Shown here: piece by piece, positions 23,196 to 31,584 of the stretch
Position numbering within the stretch: position 1 is the stretch's first letter
How the letters are laid out: the number at the start of each line of letters is the position of its first letter
Assembly (NCBI RefSeq): GCF_948329825.1
Contig: NZ_CAOJCM010000001.1
Span: 806,001-870,000, forward strand
From: Paenibacillus sp. JJ-100
Lineage (GTDB): Bacteria; Bacillota; Bacilli; Paenibacillales; Paenibacillaceae
DNA length: 64,000 nucleotides
Direction of reading: 5' to 3'
The notes under the pieces: model-generated
The model's input: the letters and a program-made list of their open reading frames with translations, nothing else
Databases searched by the model: none
What the model was told of the DNA's origin: nothing
Translations under genes and position numbers: made by a program

Positions 23196-24602
23196 ATGTT
23201 GAAAAAACTGATTGCGAACCAACTTATGTTTATCGTTTTGTTTGCCGCTTTGATTACACTTTTGTCTGCATGTAGTGGTTCTAATGACAAACCAGCCGAG
23301 CCTGTAGCTAAACCAGCTGAAACAGAGACAAATACTACGCCAGCTAAGGAAGAAGAGAAGGAAGAGGCTGTACCAGCTCCGGATTTGAACGGACGGGTTA
23401 TTCGGATATCTCACTGGTGGGATGCCACACCCAAAGGAGACTCGGAATCGGATGAACTGGCGCGTGAGCGGATCAAAATGGTGGAAGACAAGTACAACGT
23501 GAAGATTAAGTATTTGAACACAGAATATTGGTCTACCTCTGAAAAATTGTCTTCTTCCGTGCTGGCCAATGAACCTTTTGCAGAAATTGTACGGATTCCG
23601 GATGGTTTCATCTGGGGGCTTATGCATGGTGGCTTCTTGACACCGCTGGATGATTATCTTAAAGACACTCGGGTCGAGAAAGATGTTGTAGATTCGATGC
23701 GCTTTGGTGGAGACAAGGTATACGGCCTGGAAAGCTGGTATTCACCAAATGATACTGGGATGTTCTATAACAAACGAATTTTCAAGGAAGCGGGTTTGAA
23801 GGACCCGCAGCAGTTAATGGATGAAGATAACTGGAACTGGGATACGATGCTCGATGCAGCTAAGAAGCTGACCGTTGACCGCAATGGTGACGGTAAAATG
23901 GACCAATACGGATTGGCTGGAGCACATTACGTATTATCGGAGATGCTGATCGCGAGTAACGGCGGTAAATTATACGATGAGCAGACGGGCAAAGTCACGT
24001 TTAATTCTCCCGAATCTATGGAAGCGCTTAACTTTTTGCACAGCTTGTACACCGAGCATAAAGTGATCAAAGCAAATGGAGGCAATGACTGGGAAGATCC
24101 AGCCAAATACTTTGCAGAAGGTACCATCGCGATGTATCCAGGAGGGCTTTGGGAGATTGAAGGTCGGATCGTCGATAAGATGAAGGATGAGTGGGGTTAT
24201 GTTTACATTCCGAAAGGACCTCAGGCGAAGACATATCACGAACCATTCGGTCAAACGGCAGCTTATGTCATTCCGAAGGGCGTAAAGGACGCTGATGTCA
24301 TCGTGAAGATCTGGGAAGATCTGCAAGACTTCGATAACTGGCAAGATAATCGCCGGCTATCTCTCGAAAATATTCTGCCTGATGAAACTTCGATTGCGAA
24401 TGCGATGAATGATGATGGTAAAGTGCAGCGCTTATTTGGCGGACGCTTCGGCGGTCTGGGAATCAAAGAACAACTGGACAGCGTAACCGAAAAGTTCGTC
24501 AAAGGGGAGATCACACCGTCCACAGGTGTTGCACAAGTCATTGCTCCTGCGCAGGCGGCGGTGAAAAAAGTGCTAAGCGGAGAGCAAGACAAGAAAAAAT
24601 AA
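23196..24602 (+). CDS. ABC sugar solute-binding lipoprotein
   Basis: A 468-residue extracellular solute-binding protein, family 1 (oligosaccharide type). Signal peptide with lipobox LLSAC, an Ala/Glu/Pro-rich linker, then the two-lobed domain. MFYNKRIFKEAGL and TIAMYPGGLW are family hallmarks. It is closely similar to the broken gene just upstream throughout, so the pair arose by tandem duplication. It would capture a glycan-derived oligosaccharide at the cell surface and hand it to one of the two permease pairs of this operon. Start ATG 23196 follows GAGGGAGG. Confidence 0.9.
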   Translation: MLKKLIANQLMFIVLFAALITLLSACSGSNDKPAEPVAKPAETETNTTPAKEEEKEEAVPAPDLNGRVIRISHWWDATPKGDSESDELARERIKMVEDKYNVKIKYLNTEYWSTSEKLSSSVLANEPFAEIVRIPDGFIWGLMHGGFLTPLDDYLKDTRVEKDVVDSMRFGGDKVYGLESWYSPNDTGMFYNKRIFKEAGLKDPQQLMDEDNWNWDTMLDAAKKLTVDRNGDGKMDQYGLAGAHYVLSEMLIASNGGKLYDEQTGKVTFNSPESMEALNFLHSLYTEHKVIKANGGNDWEDPAKYFAEGTIAMYPGGLWEIEGRIVDKMKDEWGYVYIPKGPQAKTYHEPFGQTAAYVIPKGVKDADVIVKIWEDLQDFDNWQDNRRLSLENILPDETSIANAMNDDGKVQRLFGGRFGGLGIKEQLDSVTEKFVKGEITPSTGVAQVIAPAQAAVKKVLSGEQDKKK

Positions 24603-24739
24603 TAGATCATATCGCAATGGTAACCACTGAAGCTTGGAAGAATTAATGGACTGCCCTGTTTGTTCTGGCTTCGCCAGATAACGAATAGGGGCAGTTCTTC
24701 AGATCCAGTTCATGAGAGTCAGTAGAAGGAGGGCATGGG

Positions 24740-27652
24740 GTGAAATTTACACTATCCCGAGTGACGATTGTCGTCGTCATACTAGTGCTCGTCGTGGTGT
24801 ATATGATATCCATATCCGGTGCAAGCGGCAGTTCCAAAACCGGAATGCGAACATCAGATCCGAGCCGAGTGATGCCGATATCGGAGTCTGCCGCGGAGGG
24901 TAGCTATGACGAATATCTTAATCGTTTCCAGAACGAGAAGCGACCTTCGGGGGAGATTATCATTCGTGGAGCTGAATATACAGCTGCTGAAGGAATGAAC
25001 CCGGAGATCATGACGGAGCTTGGCGGCGAGAAAGGTAAGTTTATTCGAACAGAGGAAAGTGGTTCTGTGCAATGGGAAGTGGATGTCCCAGATTCCGGAA
25101 TGTATCACATGACCTTGCGCTATTACCCGATTCAAGGAAAGAGCTCTGCCATCGAACGAGAATTATGGATTGATGGAGAATTACCGTTCAACAGTGCGCG
25201 TAACCTGAGCTTTCATCGAATCTGGGTCAATGAGAAGCCTGAGATCGAACAGGACAACAGAGGCAACGACTTGCGTCCGCGTCAGGTGGAAGCACCGACG
25301 TGGCAGGAGTCTATCCTGAGAGATAAAGAAGGCTATTACGAAGAGCCGTATCAGTTTTATTTTTCAGCAGGAAAACACGCCATCAAGCTTGTATCAACTC
25401 GGGAGCCGATGGTCATTGATTCGATCAAGCTTCATCATTATAATGAACCGCCGTCCTATGCTGAACTGAAGCAGGAATACGATTCAAAAGGATACGCGGA
25501 AACAAGTGGACATTTGATTAAAGTTCAAGGAGAGCAGGCTGCTTACAAGTCATCACCGACATTGTATCCGATTACTGATCGATCCAGCACATCCACAGAG
25601 CCTTATGATGTGTCCAAGATCAGAATGAACACCATCGGTGGTAACAACTGGCGTGTGCCGGGGCAGTGGATTGCTTGGGAAATGGACGTACCAGAGGATG
25701 GTTTATACAAGATTGCGATTAAAGGCAGACAGGAACTGCTGAGGGGCATATACTCCACCCGTTCGCTACAGATTGATAACGAGGTTCCTTTCAAAGAGAT
25801 GATGCAGATACCCTTCTTCTATGACTCGGATTGGCAGATGCATGTGCTGGGCAACGAAGAAGAGCCGTATTTATTTTATTTAACCAAGGGGAAACATGAT
25901 TTGCGCCTGGAGGTCAGTCTGGGAGCGATTGCACCACTGATCCGTCAGGTTGAAGCAAGCGTGCTCGAGATCAATGCGATGTATCGAAAAATTCTGATGA
26001 TCACAGGCAATGTACCTGACCCGTATCGTGATTATCAATTAGAGAAACAGATTCCAGATATGGTGGATGTGTTTCGAGAGCAAAGTGATATTTTGAATAC
26101 GGTTTCTGAAGAGTTGATTCGTCTGACAGGGGAGAAAAGTGATAAAACGGCGATTTTGAACAAAACTGCGTATCAGTTAGCAGATCTGGCTGACAAACCG
26201 GAAACAGTTCAGAAACGCTTGTCCCAATTCAAAATCAATGTCGGCAGCGTCGGCTCCTGGCTACTAGAAGTGCGCGAGCAGCCGCTGGAAATCGATTATC
26301 TGATGCTTGCTTCACCTGATGAGAAGCTGCCCGAAGCGAATGATTCGGCGTTCCGCAAAGCCGGACATGAGGTTTCGTCATTCTTCCATTCCTTTTTCGA
26401 AGATTACGACACGATTGGCAGTACCGCAGATGAAGATCAATCCGTTACCGTATGGATTGGTACTGGCCGCGACCAGGCACAGGTATTAAAAGCGATGATT
26501 GACGACACGTTTACACCGCTAACGGGCATTAGTGTCAATCTCAAGCTGGTCAATGCCGATGTGCTACTTCGAGCTTCGCTCGCAGGTGAAGGTCCGGATG
26601 TGGCTATGCAGGTGGGCAATGATGTACCGGTCAACTTCGGGATGCGCCACGCGGCAGAGGATCTGTCTACATATCCGGGGTATGACGATTTGATCAAACA
26701 GTTCAGGGAGAGTGCAATGGTTCCTTACCAGTTTGAGGATCAGGTATTTGCACTGCCAGAACAGCAGATCTTCAACATGTTATTTTACCGCAAAGATATA
26801 CTGGAGCAGCTTGATCTGGAGCCGCCGCAGACGTGGGAAGATGTGTATGCCATGATTCCGGTGTTGCAAAAACACAACATGGAAATGGCCCTGCCTCTTG
26901 CTCAAACTACAGGTGTGCCCGTATTAGAAGTGAACCGAGCGTACGCCATGCTGCTGTATCAGATGGGTGGTTCATTCTATCTTGACCATGGTGCAAGGAG
27001 TGGTATGGATACGGAAACGGGACTGGAAGCGTTCAAAGAGTGGACGAATTTCTATACCAGTTACAAGCTTCCGCTTACGTTTGATTTCCCGATGCGTTTT
27101 AGAACAGGTGAAATGCCAGTCGGTATTATGGATTACACCTTCTATAACTATCTATCCGTGTCTGCTCCAGAGATCAAAGGTCTATGGGAGTTCATTCCCG
27201 TTCCGGGTATCAAGCAGAAGGACGGAAGCATAAAACGGGACGTTGCGAGCGGAGGTACGGCGACCGTTATGCTCAAGCAATCCAAACATAAGGATGCAGC
27301 ATGGGAATTCATGAAATGGTGGGTCAGCAAGGATGCGCAGGTTCGATTCGGACGAGAAATGGAAGGTCTCATGGGAGCTGCTGCGCGGTATCCAACGGCT
27401 AACATTGAAGCGTTACAGGAACTGCCTTGGCCGATCCGTGATTACCGCAGCCTGGAAGAACAATGGGAGTGGGTGCAAGGTGTTCCGGAGGTTCCTGGAG
27501 GATACTTTACTGGCCGCCATCTGGACAATGCCTTACGTGAGGTTGTCAATAACGGCACGAATTCCACCGATGCCATATACGATTATGTGCAGGAAATTAA
27601 CTACGAAATTCAGCAGAAACGAAAAGAGTTTAAATTGGACGGAATGCGCTAG
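24740..27652 (+). CDS. Membrane-anchored fusion of sugar-binding modules and a solute-binding domain
   Basis: A 970-residue protein. An N-terminal membrane helix (about 7-27) is followed by two beta-sandwich modules resembling CBM6/35-type domains (about 70-235 and 255-415, each with W...DVP.SG.Y....R and a closing IDSIKLH-like strand), a helical linker (about 420-545), then a complete family 1 solute-binding domain (about 570-950; FALPEQQIFNMLFYRKDIL, MPVGIMDYTFYN). Ordinary solute-binding proteins are 400-550 residues, so this is a surface-tethered glycan-grabbing version. GTG start 24740, 6 nt after AAGGAGG. It precedes its likely permeases by 12 bp. Confidence 0.82.
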   Translation: MKFTLSRVTIVVVILVLVVVYMISISGASGSSKTGMRTSDPSRVMPISESAAEGSYDEYLNRFQNEKRPSGEIIIRGAEYTAAEGMNPEIMTELGGEKGKFIRTEESGSVQWEVDVPDSGMYHMTLRYYPIQGKSSAIERELWIDGELPFNSARNLSFHRIWVNEKPEIEQDNRGNDLRPRQVEAPTWQESILRDKEGYYEEPYQFYFSAGKHAIKLVSTREPMVIDSIKLHHYNEPPSYAELKQEYDSKGYAETSGHLIKVQGEQAAYKSSPTLYPITDRSSTSTEPYDVSKIRMNTIGGNNWRVPGQWIAWEMDVPEDGLYKIAIKGRQELLRGIYSTRSLQIDNEVPFKEMMQIPFFYDSDWQMHVLGNEEEPYLFYLTKGKHDLRLEVSLGAIAPLIRQVEASVLEINAMYRKILMITGNVPDPYRDYQLEKQIPDMVDVFREQSDILNTVSEELIRLTGEKSDKTAILNKTAYQLADLADKPETVQKRLSQFKINVGSVGSWLLEVREQPLEIDYLMLASPDEKLPEANDSAFRKAGHEVSSFFHSFFEDYDTIGSTADEDQSVTVWIGTGRDQAQVLKAMIDDTFTPLTGISVNLKLVNADVLLRASLAGEGPDVAMQVGNDVPVNFGMRHAAEDLSTYPGYDDLIKQFRESAMVPYQFEDQVFALPEQQIFNMLFYRKDILEQLDLEPPQTWEDVYAMIPVLQKHNMEMALPLAQTTGVPVLEVNRAYAMLLYQMGGSFYLDHGARSGMDTETGLEAFKEWTNFYTSYKLPLTFDFPMRFRTGEMPVGIMDYTFYNYLSVSAPEIKGLWEFIPVPGIKQKDGSIKRDVASGGTATVMLKQSKHKDAAWEFMKWWVSKDAQVRFGREMEGLMGAAARYPTANIEALQELPWPIRDYRSLEEQWEWVQGVPEVPGGYFTGRHLDNALREVVNNGTNSTDAIYDYVQEINYEIQQKRKEFKLDGMR

Positions 27653-27664
27653 GGAGGGACTCTT

Positions 27665-28630
27665 TTGCAGAAGGCAAACATCGTGACCAAAACCGATTCT
27701 CAGCCCAAGCGCACGCCATCCGGCATGCCCGGGAAGTGGGAACTCTTTGTCAGAGATATGAAGCGGGATAAACATCTGTATGTGCTGCTATCTCCTTATA
27801 TGTTGTTATTTTTGCTATTCACTGTATTTCCAGTCATCATCTCGATCTTCTTCAGTTTTACCAATTTTAATATGCTGGAGTTTCCGCAATGGGTGGGTTG
27901 GGAGAATTACTCCAAGTTGCTCTGGAATGATGATGTATTCCTGATTGGTCTCAAAAATACGATAATCTTCTCGGTGGTCACTGGCCCGATTAGCTACATT
28001 GCCTGTTTTGTATTCGCATGGCTGATCAATGAGCTGAATCCGAAGGTGAGAGCCTTTATGACCCTGATCTTTTTTGCGCCTTCCATATCGGGCAATGTGT
28101 TTTTCATTTGGCAAATCATTTTCTCAGGCGATTCGTATGGCATTATGAACGGTTTCTTGATGAAAACAGGCATTCTTTATGAGCCGATCCTATGGCTGCA
28201 AGATCCTAAATATATGCTGGCGATCATCATGCTTGTGCAACTATGGCTTAGTTTGGGAACCAGTTTCCTTGCGTTCATTGCTGGCTTGCAGACTGTGGAT
28301 CGTACGCTGTATGAAGCAGGTGCAATCGACGGGGTTCAGAATCGCTGGCAGGAGCTATGGTACATTACGTTGCCTTCGATGAGGCCTCAGCTGATGTTTG
28401 GTGCGGTAATTCAGATCACTGCATCTCTGGCGGTTGCCGAAGTCGCTACGGCGCTAGCGGGTTTCCCGAGTGTGCAGTATGGTGCTCATACCATTGTCAC
28501 TCACTTGATGGATTATGGAACGATCCGCTTCGAAATGGGATATGCATCTGCCATTGCAACGGTGTTATTCGGTCTGATGCTGGGCTCCAACCTGCTTGTA
28601 CAAAAGCTTCTGAAGAGAGTGGGGGAATAG
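27665..28630 (+). CDS. Sugar ABC permease, MalF/UgpA type
   Basis: A 321-residue permease with six membrane helices and the EAA loop YEAGAIDGVQNRWQELWYITLPSMRP, which contacts the ATPase. TTG start at 27665 behind AGGGAGGGA. It forms a heterodimer with the product of 28634-29497, three bases downstream. No ATPase gene is present in the operon, so it presumably uses a shared MsmX-type ATPase, as known in Bacillus and relatives. Confidence 0.9.
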   Translation: MQKANIVTKTDSQPKRTPSGMPGKWELFVRDMKRDKHLYVLLSPYMLLFLLFTVFPVIISIFFSFTNFNMLEFPQWVGWENYSKLLWNDDVFLIGLKNTIIFSVVTGPISYIACFVFAWLINELNPKVRAFMTLIFFAPSISGNVFFIWQIIFSGDSYGIMNGFLMKTGILYEPILWLQDPKYMLAIIMLVQLWLSLGTSFLAFIAGLQTVDRTLYEAGAIDGVQNRWQELWYITLPSMRPQLMFGAVIQITASLAVAEVATALAGFPSVQYGAHTIVTHLMDYGTIRFEMGYASAIATVLFGLMLGSNLLVQKLLKRVGE

Positions 28631-28633
28631 CGG

Positions 28634-29497
28634 ATGAAGATAGCCTTGCGGATGAAACGAAAAATCAACCGATCCTGGCAGGTCGATATCCTGCTGTTCC
28701 TGCTGCTTGGTGGATTTGGCGCGTTTATGGCCGTTCCGCTCATCTATGTCATTAACAATGCGTTTAAACCGCTGGATGAGCTGTTCATTTTCCCGCCTAC
28801 CTTGTTTGTACGGAATCCGACGTTCGAGAATTTCTCCGATTTATTTCAGGTGATGAAAAATTCATGGGTTCCCTTCTCGAGATATATCTTTAATACGGTG
28901 TTTATTACTGCGGCGGGTACATTCGGTCATATCATTCTGGCATCGGCAGCGGCATATCCACTGGCAAAACACAAATTCCGTGGTCACAAAGTTTTGTTCA
29001 CCGTCATCGTATTGTCGCTCATGTTCTCGCCGCATGTGACAGCGATTCCAAACTACATGATCATGTCGACGCTCGGCTGGCTCGACTCGTATCAAGCGAT
29101 CATTATCCCGGCTTTTGCCTATCCGCTCGGTCTGTATCTCATGAAGCAGTTTATGGAACAAATCCCGGATGCACTGCTGGAGGCGGCAAAAATGGATGGT
29201 GCAAGCGAATATCGGATTTTCTTCCAGGTGGTGATGCCACTCGTAAAACCGGCCTGGTTAACACTGCTCATCTTGATGATGCAGATGTTATGGGGAACGG
29301 ATGGGGGCAGCTTCATCTACAGTGAGCAGCTTAAAACGATGCATTACGCCATGGGACAGATTGTCCAAGGGGGAATTGCCCGTGCAGGGGTAGGGGCTGC
29401 CGTTGCTGTCATCATGATGACGGTACCGATCGTCACGTTTGTTTTATCCCAGAGTAATGTCATTCAAACGATGGCTTCATCCGGCATGAAGGATTAA
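28634..29497 (+). CDS. Sugar ABC permease, MalG type
   Basis: A 287-residue inner permease of the MalG/CUT1 class with six helices. The EAA loop reads LLEAAKMDGASEYRIFFQVVMPLVKP. It pairs with the preceding MalF-like subunit; the genes are 3 bp apart. Together they are the first of two permease pairs in this operon. Substrate probably a plant-derived oligosaccharide, by context. Confidence 0.9.
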   Translation: MKIALRMKRKINRSWQVDILLFLLLGGFGAFMAVPLIYVINNAFKPLDELFIFPPTLFVRNPTFENFSDLFQVMKNSWVPFSRYIFNTVFITAAGTFGHIILASAAAYPLAKHKFRGHKVLFTVIVLSLMFSPHVTAIPNYMIMSTLGWLDSYQAIIIPAFAYPLGLYLMKQFMEQIPDALLEAAKMDGASEYRIFFQVVMPLVKPAWLTLLILMMQMLWGTDGGSFIYSEQLKTMHYAMGQIVQGGIARAGVGAAVAVIMMTVPIVTFVLSQSNVIQTMASSGMKD

Positions 29498-29513
29498 GGG
29501 AGAGGTGTTACAG

Positions 29514-30953
29514 ATGAGATTGAAATCATGGCTAATCGTTCTGGCAGCATCCCTGCTGATTGCCGGATTCGGACATAATCAGGCTCATGCAGCACCGTAT
29601 GAGGGATATACCTACAACTACTGGGGCGATGCGGTGAAGTCACCGATTGCGTTTCTTCCCTCCAGAGTCATCACAGGTGATGATGCCGGAACAGGAGCGT
29701 GGCAGTCTCCGCTAGATTTATATGCCGCGAAAGATGGATTGCTCTATATTCTGGATTCAGGCAATGGTCGGATCGTTGTCTTAAACGAGAAATGGGAGAC
29801 GGTTCGTGTCATTGAAGATTTTAAACAGGATGGCAAACAGGACAGCTTTAAAAATCCCGAGGGGCTCTTCGTGACTGAAGCGGGTCAAATCTATGTAGCG
29901 GATACCGAAAACAGACGGATTGTCGAGTTAAACCAAGACGGTACGTTTGTACGTGCGATCGGTGCCCCAGAGTCGGATGTGCTGAGTGATACGTTTGAAT
30001 ATTTCCCTCGAAAAGTCATCGTGGATAAAGCCGGGCGCATCTATGTGGTTGGCCGCGGGGTTTTCGAAGGACTGATCGAGTTCGATAGTGACGGACGATT
30101 TACCGGATTTATGGGTACAAACCGTGTTCAGTTTGATCCGGTCGATCTATTCTGGAAAACAGTGTCTACGAAGGAACAACGGGAGAAAATGGTTCGTTTT
30201 ATTCCGCTGGAGTTCAACAACGCAGATGTGGATGATGGTGGTTTTATCTACACCACAACCGCTGACAAAAATTCGCTGTCCTCCGTTAAAAGATTGAACC
30301 CATCCGGTATCGACGTGCTCCGTGTTAACGGAGAATTTGCACCGGTCGGGGACCTTAGCATCAATCGCTCTTCTTTTGTGGATATCAAAGTGTCCAGTAA
30401 CGGTGTCTACCGTGCACTGGATTCAACGAGAGGACGCGTGTTCACGTATAACGAGGATGGCAATCTACTGTATGTCATTGGTCAGCTCGGCAATCAGATC
30501 GGGACATTCAAAAATCCCGTCGCCATTGAAAGCTACGGGGACGCCATCTATGTGCTGGATCGGGATCTTGGCCGGATTACAGAATTCAAGGCGACAACGT
30601 TTGGAAGCCTGGTTAATGAGGCCAACCGCTTGTACAGTTCAGGCAAACATACGGAAGCCGCGAAGTTATGGCAAGAGGTACTGCGTCTTGACGCTAACTA
30701 TGAGATGGCCTATATCGGAATCGGCAAATCGATGCTGCGAGAAGGCAAGTACAAGGAAGCGATGACCTATCTGAAGCTGGGGAATGACCGCGAATATTAT
30801 TCCAAAGCTTTAGCGAAATATCGCAGAGAATACATGCGGGAATATTTCGGGATGTACATGACGATAGCGATTGCATTGCTAGTTAGTGTCATCGTCTGGC
30901 GCCGGATCGTCAGAACAAGGAATGAGAGGGGGGTCAGAGATGTCACTAATTAA
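29514..30953 (+). CDS. Secreted NHL-repeat/TPR protein with C-terminal anchor
   Basis: A 479-residue exported protein. Sec signal peptide ending near HAA, then several NHL beta-propeller repeats (PLDLYAAKDGLLYILDSGNGRIVVL, PEGLFVTEAGQIYVADTENRRIVEL and others, about 60-365), two TPR units (about 370-425; AAKLWQEVLRLDANYEMAYIGIG) and a C-terminal membrane helix (about 450-468) followed by positive residues. It probably presents a propeller on the outer face of the membrane, tied to the transporter complex. Function unknown. ATG 29514 follows GAGAGGTG. Its end overlaps the next gene by 14 bp. Confidence 0.8.
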   Translation: MRLKSWLIVLAASLLIAGFGHNQAHAAPYEGYTYNYWGDAVKSPIAFLPSRVITGDDAGTGAWQSPLDLYAAKDGLLYILDSGNGRIVVLNEKWETVRVIEDFKQDGKQDSFKNPEGLFVTEAGQIYVADTENRRIVELNQDGTFVRAIGAPESDVLSDTFEYFPRKVIVDKAGRIYVVGRGVFEGLIEFDSDGRFTGFMGTNRVQFDPVDLFWKTVSTKEQREKMVRFIPLEFNNADVDDGGFIYTTTADKNSLSSVKRLNPSGIDVLRVNGEFAPVGDLSINRSSFVDIKVSSNGVYRALDSTRGRVFTYNEDGNLLYVIGQLGNQIGTFKNPVAIESYGDAIYVLDRDLGRITEFKATTFGSLVNEANRLYSSGKHTEAAKLWQEVLRLDANYEMAYIGIGKSMLREGKYKEAMTYLKLGNDREYYSKALAKYRREYMREYFGMYMTIAIALLVSVIVWRRIVRTRNERGVRDVTN

Positions 30954-31563
30954 GGAGCTCAAATACTCTCTGCATGTCGCGGTACGCCCTTTTGACGGAT
31001 ACTGGGATTTGAAATATGAAAATAAAGGCAGACTGCGCGTTGCACTGCTGGTGCTTCTTGCCGTCACGGTAACGATGATCTTGAAACGTCAGTTTGCCGG
31101 ATATGTTGTCAACGACAACTATCCACTTTCGCTCAACAGTATTAACGAGTTCAAATATATCGTGCTCCCTTTTTTGCTCTGGTGCATCGCCAATTGGTCG
31201 CTAACCACGCTGATGGACGGGGAAGGCAAGTTCAAAGATATTCTGATTGCGACGGGATATGCGATGCTTCCACTTATTCTGGTGAACATCCCCAATATTT
31301 TGCTCAGTAATGTCATTACGTTGCGTGAATCTTCCTTTTATTATTTGCTGGATTCGTTCGGTGTCATCTGGTTTGTGTGGCTGCTCTTTATTGGAACCAA
31401 AACGGTACATCAGTATTCAGTTATGAAAACGATTACGACCATGCTACTTACGCTGGTAGTCATGGGTGTGGTGATCTTCCTGGGTCTGCTTTTCTTTAGC
31501 CTGATCCAACAGATCATCAGTTTTGGTTACACCCTCTTTCAAGAGATCACACTGCGCGAATAG
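30940..31563 (+). CDS. Yip1-like multi-pass membrane protein
   Basis: A 207-residue protein with five or six hydrophobic helices, starting MSLIKELKYSLHVAVRPFDGYWDLKYENKGR and then alternating membrane segments. The pattern RPFDGYWDLKYENKG at the N terminus and a five-helix bundle fit Yip1-domain proteins of Firmicutes. It overlaps the NHL/TPR gene by 14 bp; the ribosome site GAGAGGGGGG lies in that gene. Role within the sugar cluster is unknown, possibly membrane organisation of the uptake complex. Confidence 0.75.
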   Translation: MSLIKELKYSLHVAVRPFDGYWDLKYENKGRLRVALLVLLAVTVTMILKRQFAGYVVNDNYPLSLNSINEFKYIVLPFLLWCIANWSLTTLMDGEGKFKDILIATGYAMLPLILVNIPNILLSNVITLRESSFYYLLDSFGVIWFVWLLFIGTKTVHQYSVMKTITTMLLTLVVMGVVIFLGLLFFSLIQQIISFGYTLFQEITLRE

Positions 31564-31584
31564 GAGAGGAAGGGAGGGAACGAA

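Noticed and set aside
28357..28755. 132-codon + frame overlapping the first permease pair
   Set aside because: Cys/Ser/Trp-rich shadow frame across the junction of two clear permease genes.
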